Source: Gyromitra esculenta (Eukaryota; Ascomycota; Pezizomycetes; Pezizales; Discinaceae). Taken from it: a stretch of DNA of 64,000 nt. Under the pieces are notes generated by a model. It did not search any database. It worked only from the letters and a program-made list of their open reading frames with translations, and was not told where the DNA came from. The stretch spans positions 620,001 to 684,000 of the forward strand of contig JBCAML010000012.1 in NCBI GenBank assembly GCA_038503075.1. Reading direction: 5' to 3'. This document shows, in pieces, positions 30,301 to 39,152 of this stretch. The position numbers and the translations under genes are program-made. The first letter of the stretch is position 1, and each line of letters opens with the position of its first letter.

Positions 30301-30687
30301 ATATCTTCCACAGTTTTTGGAAAGCACAGGCTGATCGAAGAGCCAGTCTTCCCCATTATAGGGATCAATAAATATGCATGCCCGGAGAGGTAGAGGACGC
30401 AGTTAGTTCTTCTCACCTTGTGGTTGTGCTCCGCGACCTGAACTAATATCATCCTATTCCGCATTGTGCGGATAGCAGTCAAAGGGGGGGCCCCTGGTGG
30501 CGGAAGTGGGCTCCAGTCAGGATTGGGCACCATAATAATCATGTGAAAGCCAGCCATATTTGTGACAATTAGAGCAGAGAATTTGAGCACTGTAAAGAAA
30601 CTATATCTAGGAAACGAGCTGGACCCACGAAACAAGCTACTACTTATAGGCGCAAGAGATTCTCTGTAGGATTCTTTGTCTTATTAA
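30301..30687. other. Host-of-insertion DNA between the two ORF1-only elements
   Basis: This holds the 5' part of the unknown minus-strand gene (to about 30557 or slightly further) and the 131-bp gap to the stop codon of the DUF6589 gene. The two flanking ORF1-only elements point at each other across this DNA. Confidence 0.6.
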
Positions 30688-30954
30688 CTACAGTAGGTCA
30701 TCAAAACTGCTATCTGGATCCAAATATCCACCTTCCCTTTCGTCGGTACCAAGATCTTCTTCAAACGCTCCATACGTGTGCCAATTGAACTGCGCTAGCA
30801 TCTTATAGTCTCTTAGTGGCAGACCAGTCACTATTTTGAGCATCCTGACAGCTAGCATATCCTGCGCCTGCCAGTAGGTTTGATGTGCAAGGTTATCGCT
30901 GCACCTGCCGCGGGCCAGGACAGTGGCACCTTCTCCAATAAGGGTACAAACTAT

Positions 30955-32942
30955 TTTTTTTTTTTTTGTTTAAATCATATGATTATTGTTTCTAGGTACA
31001 AAACCGCTTATGCAACACGAAGGTTATGAAGTCAAAAAACCTGTCCCCACCAAATAAACACCCTTATCCGCCTGGGTAACAAGAGAGAACACAAAGGAAA
31101 AGCGAACCAAATACTTCCAGCAGAACAAGACGATGTTCCTGCGATAGACAACTTAACAGTGCAGGGAGAAATTGACAACAAATGCCTGTGAAAGTAAAGA
31201 GACTTGCAAACAACAGCTAAAAAACAATGAGAAACAGTAGAAGTAAGTTCACAATAAAGCCACAGTGGAAGTAAAAAGCAGCCAGGAAAAATTTCAATCA
31301 AAGTTAGTTAGGGTTGAGTGAGTATAAGTAAAGTGACCTAGAGGTCCATCTGATCATCTGCCGGAGGGGGCGGTGAGGCCTTTGAAGGGCGTGATGGGCA
31401 GCTGTTCAGGTGTGACTCATGGGGTCCGTCGCAGTTAACACACTTGACAAGAGTGTGAGAGCAGGGGCCGCCTTTAGTTGAGCAAGAGAGTGTGGGGCAG
31501 CTGTGAGCAGCAGTAGGATGAAGTCCAACACACCAGCGACAGCATGGTTGATTGGGGCATTTGTTTGTGTGGTGTCCAAATTTGTGGCATTGGGAACATT
31601 AGGTGGAGGGTCCGAAGCGGAGCTTGCGTTCGGATCTAACAGTGGTAGAAAAGGCAGATAAGCGAGTGTGATTGGCGATCTCATTAGCTTTGGGGCCAGA
31701 GAGCGCGATAACAATTGAGGAAACTGTTTTCCCTCTTCGTTTTTCAGGTAGAGTGAGCCATCTGGGGGGGATGTCCATGATAAGGCCAGGGTTGAAGTTG
31801 CAGAGCTCTTGCTGAATGGCAGAGGGCTCCATAGAGGTGGGAATACCATGAACAACGAGTTGGTGCAATGGTTCGTCAAGGTGTAGGGAGCGAGCTCCTG
31901 GGATTAGGTGGAGAAATTGGCCAACTTTCTTGTAATGGGTGTTGGCAAACATGTTGTTCATGACCGTCAACGACACATTTTGAGAATGTGTGTCTATTGC
32001 CACAGACTGGATGGTGATGGAACCAATGGCAGAGTTAAGTTTATCTCTGAGTTCCGTGGGTGACCCCTGAGAAAGGGGAGAGCCGTCGCGTTTGACAATT
32101 AAACGGCGAGCGCGCATGGTGGGAGATGTTGAAGGAGAGGGAGAAGAGATCTTAGGGGCAGGTGCATTTGCAGCCTGTTTGGCCTTTGCTGGTTGGGGCT
32201 TTCTCTTGGGTTTGCTGGCGGCCACCTGGGCCCATTGCAAAGGCTTTGGGGCAGGAGGAGCAGGAATTGCAGCAGCAGGTGCAGGAGGAGGAGGAGCACC
32301 GAATGGTGCAGGTGGTGCTGGGGGCACTGCTTTCCCTACTGTAAGAAGGTGCATGCGCTCTTGTTTACTCAGAGTTGGCGACTCTTGAAACATATCAGGG
32401 AGAGGTGCTGGACTCTTAGCAGCCTCTTTCAGTAGGGTGACCTCGCTTTGCAGATGCGGAATCATGTTAAGGAGGGAGGTGAAGTGGACGAGATTCAGTT
32501 CATCAGCCCTTGTGAGGAACTGACTAACTGTCTTGAGGGTCATGGGGGCTCCTGTAATCCCGTTGTCCTTATTTTGGACTATAGAAATCCAATTAGTGGG
32601 GTGGGAGAAGACAGGTGGTGATGGAGGAGAGGTGTCAGCTCTCTGCCGTTTCAATGGTGAGGGGGTTCTTGGTTCCGCCATGGCAGTTGCGGAGGAAGCA
32701 GGAGTGGTAGAGGCTTCGCCTCTTTGGAGAGAGGGGAAGAGAGGTGTAAAGATTCTAGCTGTGTCTTCTGAAGACATGCGATCGGAGTGGTGTTGTTAAA
32801 ACAAGGATCCAACTTGTTTTGTGAGCGGGGTAATGAAATGAAGCCGAAGTGCTAAAGACTTTTGGCTGTGTGTAACGCCGCTGCAACGCAAAAGGTGGTG
32901 GTGAACTTTCAATTGAAGAGGTTGTAGCGGGGACGGAGGATG
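30955..32942 (-). mobile_element. ORF1-only LINE-derived element, copy 2 (full length)
   Basis: A 1988-bp insertion in reverse orientation with a 16-bp perfect target duplication TAAGGGTACAAACTAT (30939-30954 and 32943-32958). The T-run at 30955-30967 is the poly(A) tail. The 5' end (CATCCTCCGTCCCC) is at 32942. It is very similar to copy 1, and the two are 670 bp apart and convergent. Confidence 0.92.
31338..32777 (-). pseudogene. LINE-type ORF1 protein, copy 2, one nonsense codon
   Basis: The same protein as at 28462-29901, colinear over its full length. It is open for 392 residues and then stops at TAA 31599-31601, exactly where copy 1 has CAA (just before the first Cys of knuckle 1). The frame then continues through the three knuckles to TAG 31338-31340. 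The change is a CpA-to-TpA transition. Other differences are scattered substitutions. Confidence 0.88.
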
Positions 32943-33423
32943 TAAGGGTACAAACTATATGAGCCACATCGGAAGTATTGCTCACCAAGGTTGACGATTG
33001 CCCATAGTCGCTCGCACAGAATTCTATGTGCATGCTCGCTTTGCAGGCGAATAGGGACATGACCTGGCAGGCAATAGTTTCGCGAAGATAGGTATCAGAC
33101 TGCTGATTGCTGCTCAGATGAATCTTCGCCTTGATCTCGCGGACAACATACTCACCAAACATATCGTTGGGCATCCATGTGCCTTTCCTGCCGGAAGAAT
33201 TCACCAAGCAGTTGCACCTCCATTGGTCACGCAGCGCAGGTGACCATATCTTTTGTGGGCAAACCATGTGGTGAATCAGCTCTCTAGGGTAATTGATATT
33301 CTGTGTCCCGTGGAGCTGTGTCGTCCATATAGAAAGTATATTCTCTAGTCTGCTTGAATCTCTAGCTTTGATCGCCGCATGGAAATCCCTGTACATCAAA
33401 CCCTGCTGCAGAAAGAGTATAAA

Positions 33424-33833
33424 TTTCATGGATGGTTGCTTTCGTTGGTTCGTTGGATACAGGGGTATAAGGTTGCTATGTTGTGTTGTCGTTCTTTGTG
33501 TTTCTTTGGGTTTCTGTTATAATGAGTCAAGTCTTTGTCATCGAACAAGTTGGAATGTGGTATATAAGCGAAGGGATTTTCCCCTCTTGTTGTACTTTTC
33601 CTTCTTCTTTCCCTAAGCAACGTCTTCTATCGTACACTCTTGTATTTTATAATACAACCCTCGGTTATACCTCATAACCTTACGCTGTCGCCGATCTCAA
33701 GTCCTCTATACTTGAACACTTCGTAGAGCCTGTGGAATCCCGTAACACTCTCGTCGCTTAGTTTTCCATTCGAGTAGCACTGCTCATCTCGGGGGATACC
33801 TGAGAGCTTGAAGGAAAACCTCGCCCCTTGAGA
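33424..33833 (+). mobile_element. Solo terminal repeat 5, in the DUF6589 gene
   Basis: A 410-bp copy with perfect duplication ATAAA (33419-33423 and 33834-33838) and ends TTTCATGG...CCTTGAGA. It is the most diverged of the five. The TATA-type box here is GTATATAAGCG (about 33559). Confidence 0.88.
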
Positions 33834-35829
33834 ATAAAGTTCTCATATATAATGTCTTTCTCTGCGAGGGGCACTTTCTCGCCATATGCATCAAAGCACA
33901 TGTGGTGTACGGTAGAAAACCCTTGCGCGGAAGGCATTATCCTGTCTACCATGGATTTTATGAGGGCCCGCCAATCGGTTGATACAAGGTCAGAATCCAG
34001 CTTCTCGTAAGTTTCGGAGCGCAGAGATTGCGCGGTGAGAGTTATCACGTGCACATCAAAAAGTTCATCAAAGAAGGCTTCGTATGCGCGGAAATCCTTG
34101 ACCTTCAGCAATACTATCGCAGGCTTGCCCATCATCCTAGCAAAACGTTGTATGATGGTAGGGTCTAGTGAGCCTTCATTGCCCCAGTGTGCCTTGTATA
34201 TCGTGCCCAATATGCACATCTGCAAATGGAAAAACCAGATTACAGGCTCAAAGAAAGACATCTGTTGGATAGGGTCGCCTTCCTTGCGGCGGTATATAGC
34301 CTTTCTGCGAGGGCATCAGATTCACTGCGCTCCAATCAGTGACAGATGACCTACATGATGTTGCGCAGTCATATAATCGCCCTTGAATAGCACGATTTTG
34401 TCGATAAGTTGCTTAGCAGGAAGATCTAGCTTCCTCATAATACCCCGGATAATCTCTATAACTTCGTTTATCACAGTTTCGTTCTTTGAGAAGGCTGGCA
34501 TTGCATGTTGCTCTGACTTTTTGACTGGCAGCGGGAAAATCTCCAGCGCAGTAAAGGGGTCATATCCATGGCGCTGAACATTTCCATCCTTTGTATACTT
34601 TATCATGTTCTTGCGCATAGACACCCGGAAGTGTTTGTATAACACAGCCCAAATATCTGCTGCCACCGCTTCGTGGGCATACTGGAGCGTGTTTCTAGAC
34701 ATCATGATACCCACGATGTTTACCTGCGCAGTGCAGTTCCAATCAAGCATAGTGGTACAGACGAGGAATCCCTTGTCCTGCGTGCCCTCTAAGAAAGCTA
34801 TATAGCCAGCAGTATAGTGGCGCTGATGCTGCCAATTACCCATGAGGTGAGTTTTCATATGCTGGTAGAAGACTATGTTGTCGAAGAAAACGAAGAATGG
34901 GTGAACACGGGCCCGCTGGCGCAACATTTCACACACAGCTAATGCGTTTGCTTTCAGAGCCTTGAGGACCAATTCATATGTGACAGATAATCCCATGCAG
35001 TGCAAAGTTTCTATGATGCGCTTTCCTGCACCGCAAGCACTAAGGTAATATCCAACGATACCTTGCAAAGCGTTAGCACGCTGAGAGCAACCATATGTAG
35101 CAACACAGAGCGCAGCAGTAGATACGAGGTCCCTCCGATGACCACGGGGTGAAGAATTCTGTGTGCTATGATTGCTTCCGTCACTGGCATTGTCATCGGC
35201 AACTCTCTCATCTTTGGTATCATTTGCAGGTCTGAAATGAAAAGATTCGTGCTGTAGTCGTACTGGAGAGACCATAATATCAATCAAGCGCTTAGCCGTT
35301 GGGGCATGCTGTTTTTGGGCTTACGCAAGCGCGGAAGAAGAGAAGCTGGCAAGATATTCGTGTGTGAATTGATTTACGGGCTTGCACATTACCTGGGAGC
35401 CAACAAAAGCTTCCATCTCTATGGCCACTATTGTGGCAACCAAGTCAATGAGCCTAGTACGGAAGGGCTTGTCTGCATGCATGATATTGAACGAAAAGCT
35501 CGGGTGGTCAGAGGTGGCGCAAAATATCTTGCCCAGGTATTCTGATCGAACGAAGCGGGAGCCCCTGTGCCGTATGTGAGGGTCTTCGCCGCGGAGCTCA
35601 GCGAGTAAGCATTCCCCAACACTAGTAAAGCCATACATGGAAAGAGAAGCCTGTATAGCGTTTAGACGGGAGGCGAGAGTCAAGGTAGAGAAATCTTCGG
35701 GCGTAGGCGGCGAATGTGGTGCACGATAAGTAGGTGGTGAATATGGCGAGCTAGGCAAGTCATGCGGCGGGGGAGGCAGCAAAAGATCTGTTTCTTCAGC
35801 ATATGAGCCGCGGAAACATCAGTAAAATG

Positions 35830-36065
35830 AATTATTTCCTCCCTCAGCTCCAGGAGGATCGGAATCATTGGGAGGCATGGGAGACTCCTGGAGAATATGT
35901 GCCTACCTGGAGGAGCATACAGCGACCCGCTTCCTCCAAGAGACTCCAGGCGGCCCAGGCACCCTCTCCTGGAGTCTCCTAGAGAGCTTGCCTGCTCCTC
36001 CATGCGTCTCCTAGAGATCTTGCTGCCTCCTCCGAGACACCTCCAAGAGCTTAATGGAGAGGGTC
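35830..36065. repeat. CTCCTGGAG-rich block, left of the minisatellite
   Basis: The motif CTCCAGGAG/CTCCTGGAG (its own near-palindrome) and the variant CTCCTAGAG recur many times at irregular spacing. The same motif returns on the other side of the minisatellite (about 37500-37715). Confidence 0.6.
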
Positions 36066-36325
36066 ACAAAGCGTGACATTCAGGGCTGATTCAGGTCCAA
36101 TCCAGGTCCGTCACGCTGTCACGTCGCTTATTTGGGATAGTGGTGTTTTTTTGTTTCGCGAAAATGTTTATTACTGGTCTATATACTCTATATGCTCTAT
36201 ATGCTCTATGTACAATGTATATATTCCAATAGACCCGATACAGCTCCTCCCACGGATCCTGCCCATCCCACGGGTCCTGCCCATTTCACGATCCTGACAG
36301 CGTTTGGGGGTTCGGGCCTAGTTTA

Positions 36326-37345
36326 TATAGCGCGATCCTAGACGAGCGCAAGGGGGTAGGGAGGCGTCTCTATGGCGGGCAGCTAGCTGTCGATATAGGA
36401 CCTCTCAAGGTGGGCTCCAGGGGTGTCGGGAGCGCGTCTATAAGGCTGTCAGCGAGCAGTCGATATAGGAGCTCTCTAGGCGAGCTCTAGGGGGTAGGGA
36501 GCGTGTCTATTCGGCAGGATGCAAACAGTCGATGTAGGAGCTCCTGGGAGGTAGGGAGGCGTCTATATGGCAGTCAGCGAGCAGTCAATACAGGAGCTCC
36601 CTAGGCGAGCAATAGGGGGGTAGGGAGGCGTCTCTTTGGCAGGCAGCGAGCTGCCGATATAGGAGCTCCCTAGGCAGGCTCTAGGGGTGTCAGGAGCGCG
36701 TCTCTATGGCAGACAGCGAGCTGTCGATATAGGAGCTTCCTAGGAGCTCTCTAGGGGGCTGGGAGCGTGTCTGAATGGCAGGCCGCGAGCAGCCGATATA
36801 GGAGCTCCTAGGCGAGCTTTTAGGGGGTAGGGAGGCGTCTATTTGGCAGGCAGAGAGCAGTCGATATAGGAGCTCCCTAGGGGGTAGGGAGGCGTCCATA
36901 TTGCAGGCAGCGAGCTGTGGATATAGGAGCTCCCTGGGCGGGCTTAGAGGTGTCAGGAGCGCGTCTATATGGCTGTCAGCTAGCAGCCGATATAGCAGCT
37001 CCTAGGCGAGCTATAGGGGGGTAGGGAGGCGTCTATATGGCAGGCAGCGAGCTGTCGATATAGGAGCTCCCTAGGCGAGCTCCCTAGGGGTTGGGAGGCG
37101 TCTCCTTGGCGGGCAGCGAGCAGTCAACAGAGGAGCTCTGGGGGGGTAGGGAGGCGTCTCTTCGGCAGGCAGCGAGCTGTCGATATAGGAGCTTATAGGC
37201 GAGCTGTAGGGGTGTTGGGAGCGCGTCTATATGGCAGTCAGCAAGGTCTCTATACAACTGTCTATATAGAGGCTTCATACGCGAGCTTTTGGAAGGGGTC
37301 TATATGGCAGCCAATAGAGCAGCTTCCTAGGGGGGTGCTGATGTG
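36326..37345. repeat. ~66-bp minisatellite, about 13 diverged copies
   Basis: A unit of the form GTAGGGAGGCGTCTATATGG / CAGGCAGCGAGCTGTCGATA / TAGGAGCTCCCTAGGCGAGC plus a G-rich joint recurs at a mean spacing near 66 bp. I count 13 occurrences of the CGATATAGGAGCT core between 36392 and 37190. Units differ by point changes and small indels, so the array is old or under little homogenisation. Every unit has a GAGCTC palindrome or a one-base variant. ORFs across it are repeat artefacts. Confidence 0.85.
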
Positions 37346-37720
37346 GACGAGGAAGGAAGAGTTCAGGGGTTGGAGCGAAGTGAGGCATGACTGAATGCTC
37401 TAAGTCCCGTGGGTTAGGGCTCTCTAGCGAGAGAATCCTTCGATATTTTCTCTAAGTCGCGTGGGTTAGGGTTCGCCTAAGGCTCTTTAGGCGGGGGGAG
37501 CTCTCCTGGAGGACGGGGGATGGGAGGCTTCCCCCGGGAGGAAAAAGCTGCCGCAGAGAGGTTCCATATTCTCCGGGAGCAAAATGCTTCTGCAAAGAGG
37601 TGCCAAATTCTCCGAGAGGAGAGGTTTGCGCTCCTGCTTCTCCAGGAGGTCAGGGAGGTCAGGAAGGTCCAGGAGGAAAACGTCTCCCGGGGAGCATGCC
37701 TGATCTCCAGGAGGCATTAT
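37346..37720. repeat. CTCCTGGAG-rich block, right of the minisatellite
   Basis: Contains two copies of AAGTC[CG]CGTGGGTTAGGG (about 37401 and 37454), then TCTCCGGGAG/CTCCAGGAGG motifs to about 37715. With 35830-36065 it brackets the 66-bp array. Confidence 0.55.
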
Positions 37721-38258
37721 TTATTTTTACTGATGAAGAGCGGCCTGAAGTTGTGCGGCGCTCTTCGGAAGTCATATATGCGCTGCGCGGAGGATTCTCT
37801 GTGCGTGATCGATTTTAGGCGCTCCAGAGAAATTGGGTACGCGGAGGGTTGTGATAAGCTGCGGCAAAGGATTCCGCATGCTAATATTCTCTATAGATCG
37901 AGTGCTAGAGGAATTGATGAGATAAAATTGTAGGTGAAGGTTTTGGAGAGCAAATCCACCAGGCTGTTAGGAAGCAAACGTTGGAAAGACCCAAATATGG
38001 ACTAGCCCCGTCGCCATGGCGCCACGCATCTGTAAACCCTAACCCTAACAGCCTGGGTACGAGGCTAGGAGACTGCAGTCGATTCTTTTGATGGGGTGCG
38101 CTGACTAAGCGGATCACCATCACTTTTGAATAGGGACTGTAGAAATTAAGATATCATCGAAGTCGTCACAATGCGCCAAAAACCACCCACACATCAGCTA
38201 TGTGCCATGGGATAGAAACTTTGATTTCCTAAAAGTAGATTTTAGTTTTGGGTGTATC
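37721..38258. other. Gene relic and transition to host DNA
   Basis: Short open stretches on the plus strand read like decayed protein (for example TDEERPEVVRRSSEVIYAL at about 37729-37785, and FGEQIHQAVRKQTLERPKYG in 37935-38000) but are interrupted by stops. A short interstitial telomere-like run, AACCCTAACCCTAAC, lies at about 38035. No gene is called. Confidence 0.4.
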
Positions 38259-38877
38259 TGTTCTGGGCCGCTCGCGAATCCAGCGATTTCTCGAATTGAC
38301 TATTTTTTGTACGTATCCATGGTTGACCCTGTCTATTGGACAATTGACCAGTGGCCCGGATTTAGTACATATAGTGATTAAATTTTTTTGCAGAGGGAAT
38401 ATACATATAAATCTCACATCACAATAGACATTTTTTGTAGTCTCACAATCAAGTATTCATTCACTAAAACCCAGGGTATTTGGTGGAGCTTGTAGAGACA
38501 ATCCGTCAACACTCAATATAGAAAAGGAAAAATATAGGAAAGGATTATTACATGGCCAGTCGGCTGTGAGACTCATTTTTTTTTGTACAGTAGGTAGCCA
38601 TCAAAAAAATATAAGCCTGTGTTTTAACCTCCAAATTGATACTAGATCATTGCAATTAACCCAACTAGCTAAGATATATTACTCCCGAGCACAAGACATT
38701 TAAAGTAATTGCAAAAGTTTGTAACCCGAAGTTACGAACATTATAAGCTCCCACCCCCGAAGGTCTAACCGAGTCGTGGTTTCTCCGGTCCATTCGTGAA
38801 TGGCCCAGGCAAGTCGTCAATGTATGTGAGCTGCAGTCTATTCGCGAAATCGCTGGATTCGCGAGCGGCCCAGAACA
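38259..38877. mobile_element. MITE-like element with 38-bp terminal inverted repeats
   Basis: The first 38 bp (38259-38296) and last 38 bp (38840-38877) are inverted repeats with one mismatch, beginning TGTTCTGGGCCGCTCGCGAA. The flanks are TATC on both sides (38255-38258 and 38878-38881), a possible 4-bp target duplication. The 543-bp interior is A/T-rich without an ORF. A non-autonomous DNA transposon is the simplest reading. I cannot name the superfamily. Confidence 0.7.
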
Positions 38878-39152
38878 TATCCCGCATATCTAGCTTCCTC
38901 TATTTGAGGTAAACCAAAAATCTCGCCAACAAGAAAGGGGAGAAATAGAGTAGCTATGAGTGTAAATACCACGATGCCTTATGGGGAGGGACGGGAGAAG
39001 AGACATCATCTCCTAGATATATTTAAATTCAAGAGCAGAGGAGAGAATTAAATATCTTTACTGTAAAATCTCAAAAGCGAATTATATCCAAATATCTATC
39101 TCTCATCTCAAACTTATCTATGAGGGATATATTTCATATATCAGCACCTACT
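38878..39152. other. 3' flank of CYM1, no gene seen
   Basis: A/T-rich sequence between the MITE-like element and the CYM1 stop codon. It probably includes the CYM1 3' UTR. Confidence 0.5.

Larger units (their letters stand above)
27808..30557 (-). pseudogene. Unknown protein, spliced, split by ORF1-only LINE
   Basis: The likely start is ATG 30557, with an open frame down to 30301. Then comes a 2-kb ORF1-only insertion (28296-30285, with its 16-bp duplication), after which the gene resumes. The junction contains a GTATGT donor within the target sequence and an intron to TTTAG at about 28250, which restores the frame (VAPLIVPVP...). A TAG at 28090-28092 precedes a final open stretch to 27808, so there is either a stop or a further unrecognised intron. 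Readable conserved-looking text includes RRTNCVLYLSGHAYLL and YYDLNNISWFDYG. No family recognised. It is co-oriented with and 131 bp downstream of the DUF6589 gene, so it may be a partner gene of the same element. Confidence 0.45.
30688..35782 (-). pseudogene. DUF6589-type transposon-associated protein, split by solo terminal repeat 5 and ORF1-only element 2
   Basis: Conserved features of this fungal family are readable in order on the minus strand: a Pro-rich N-terminus (35782-35321), an intron (GTAAGC...TTTCAG, about 35325-35232), FFVFFDNIVFYQ and HQRHYTAGYIAF (34.9-34.8 kb), GDYMTAQHHVGHL, a short intron near 34.3 kb, WFFHLQMCILG (about 34.2 kb), and the C-terminal CLVNSSGRKGTWMPNDM block (about 33.2 kb). 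Discounting the terminal repeat (33424-33833) and the ORF1-only element (30955-32942), each with one copy of its duplication, the frame runs on to TAG 30688-30690. I saw no other stop. The family's function is unknown. Its members are amplified in mushroom and other fungal genomes and look mobile. Confidence 0.7.

Noticed and set aside
36690..37278. Short ORFs with SLPPRELL-like repeats
   Set aside because: These are translations of the 66-bp minisatellite.
38033..38049. Telomere end
   Set aside because: Only about 2.5 TTAGGG-type units, embedded between transposon relics and genes; at most a short interstitial run.
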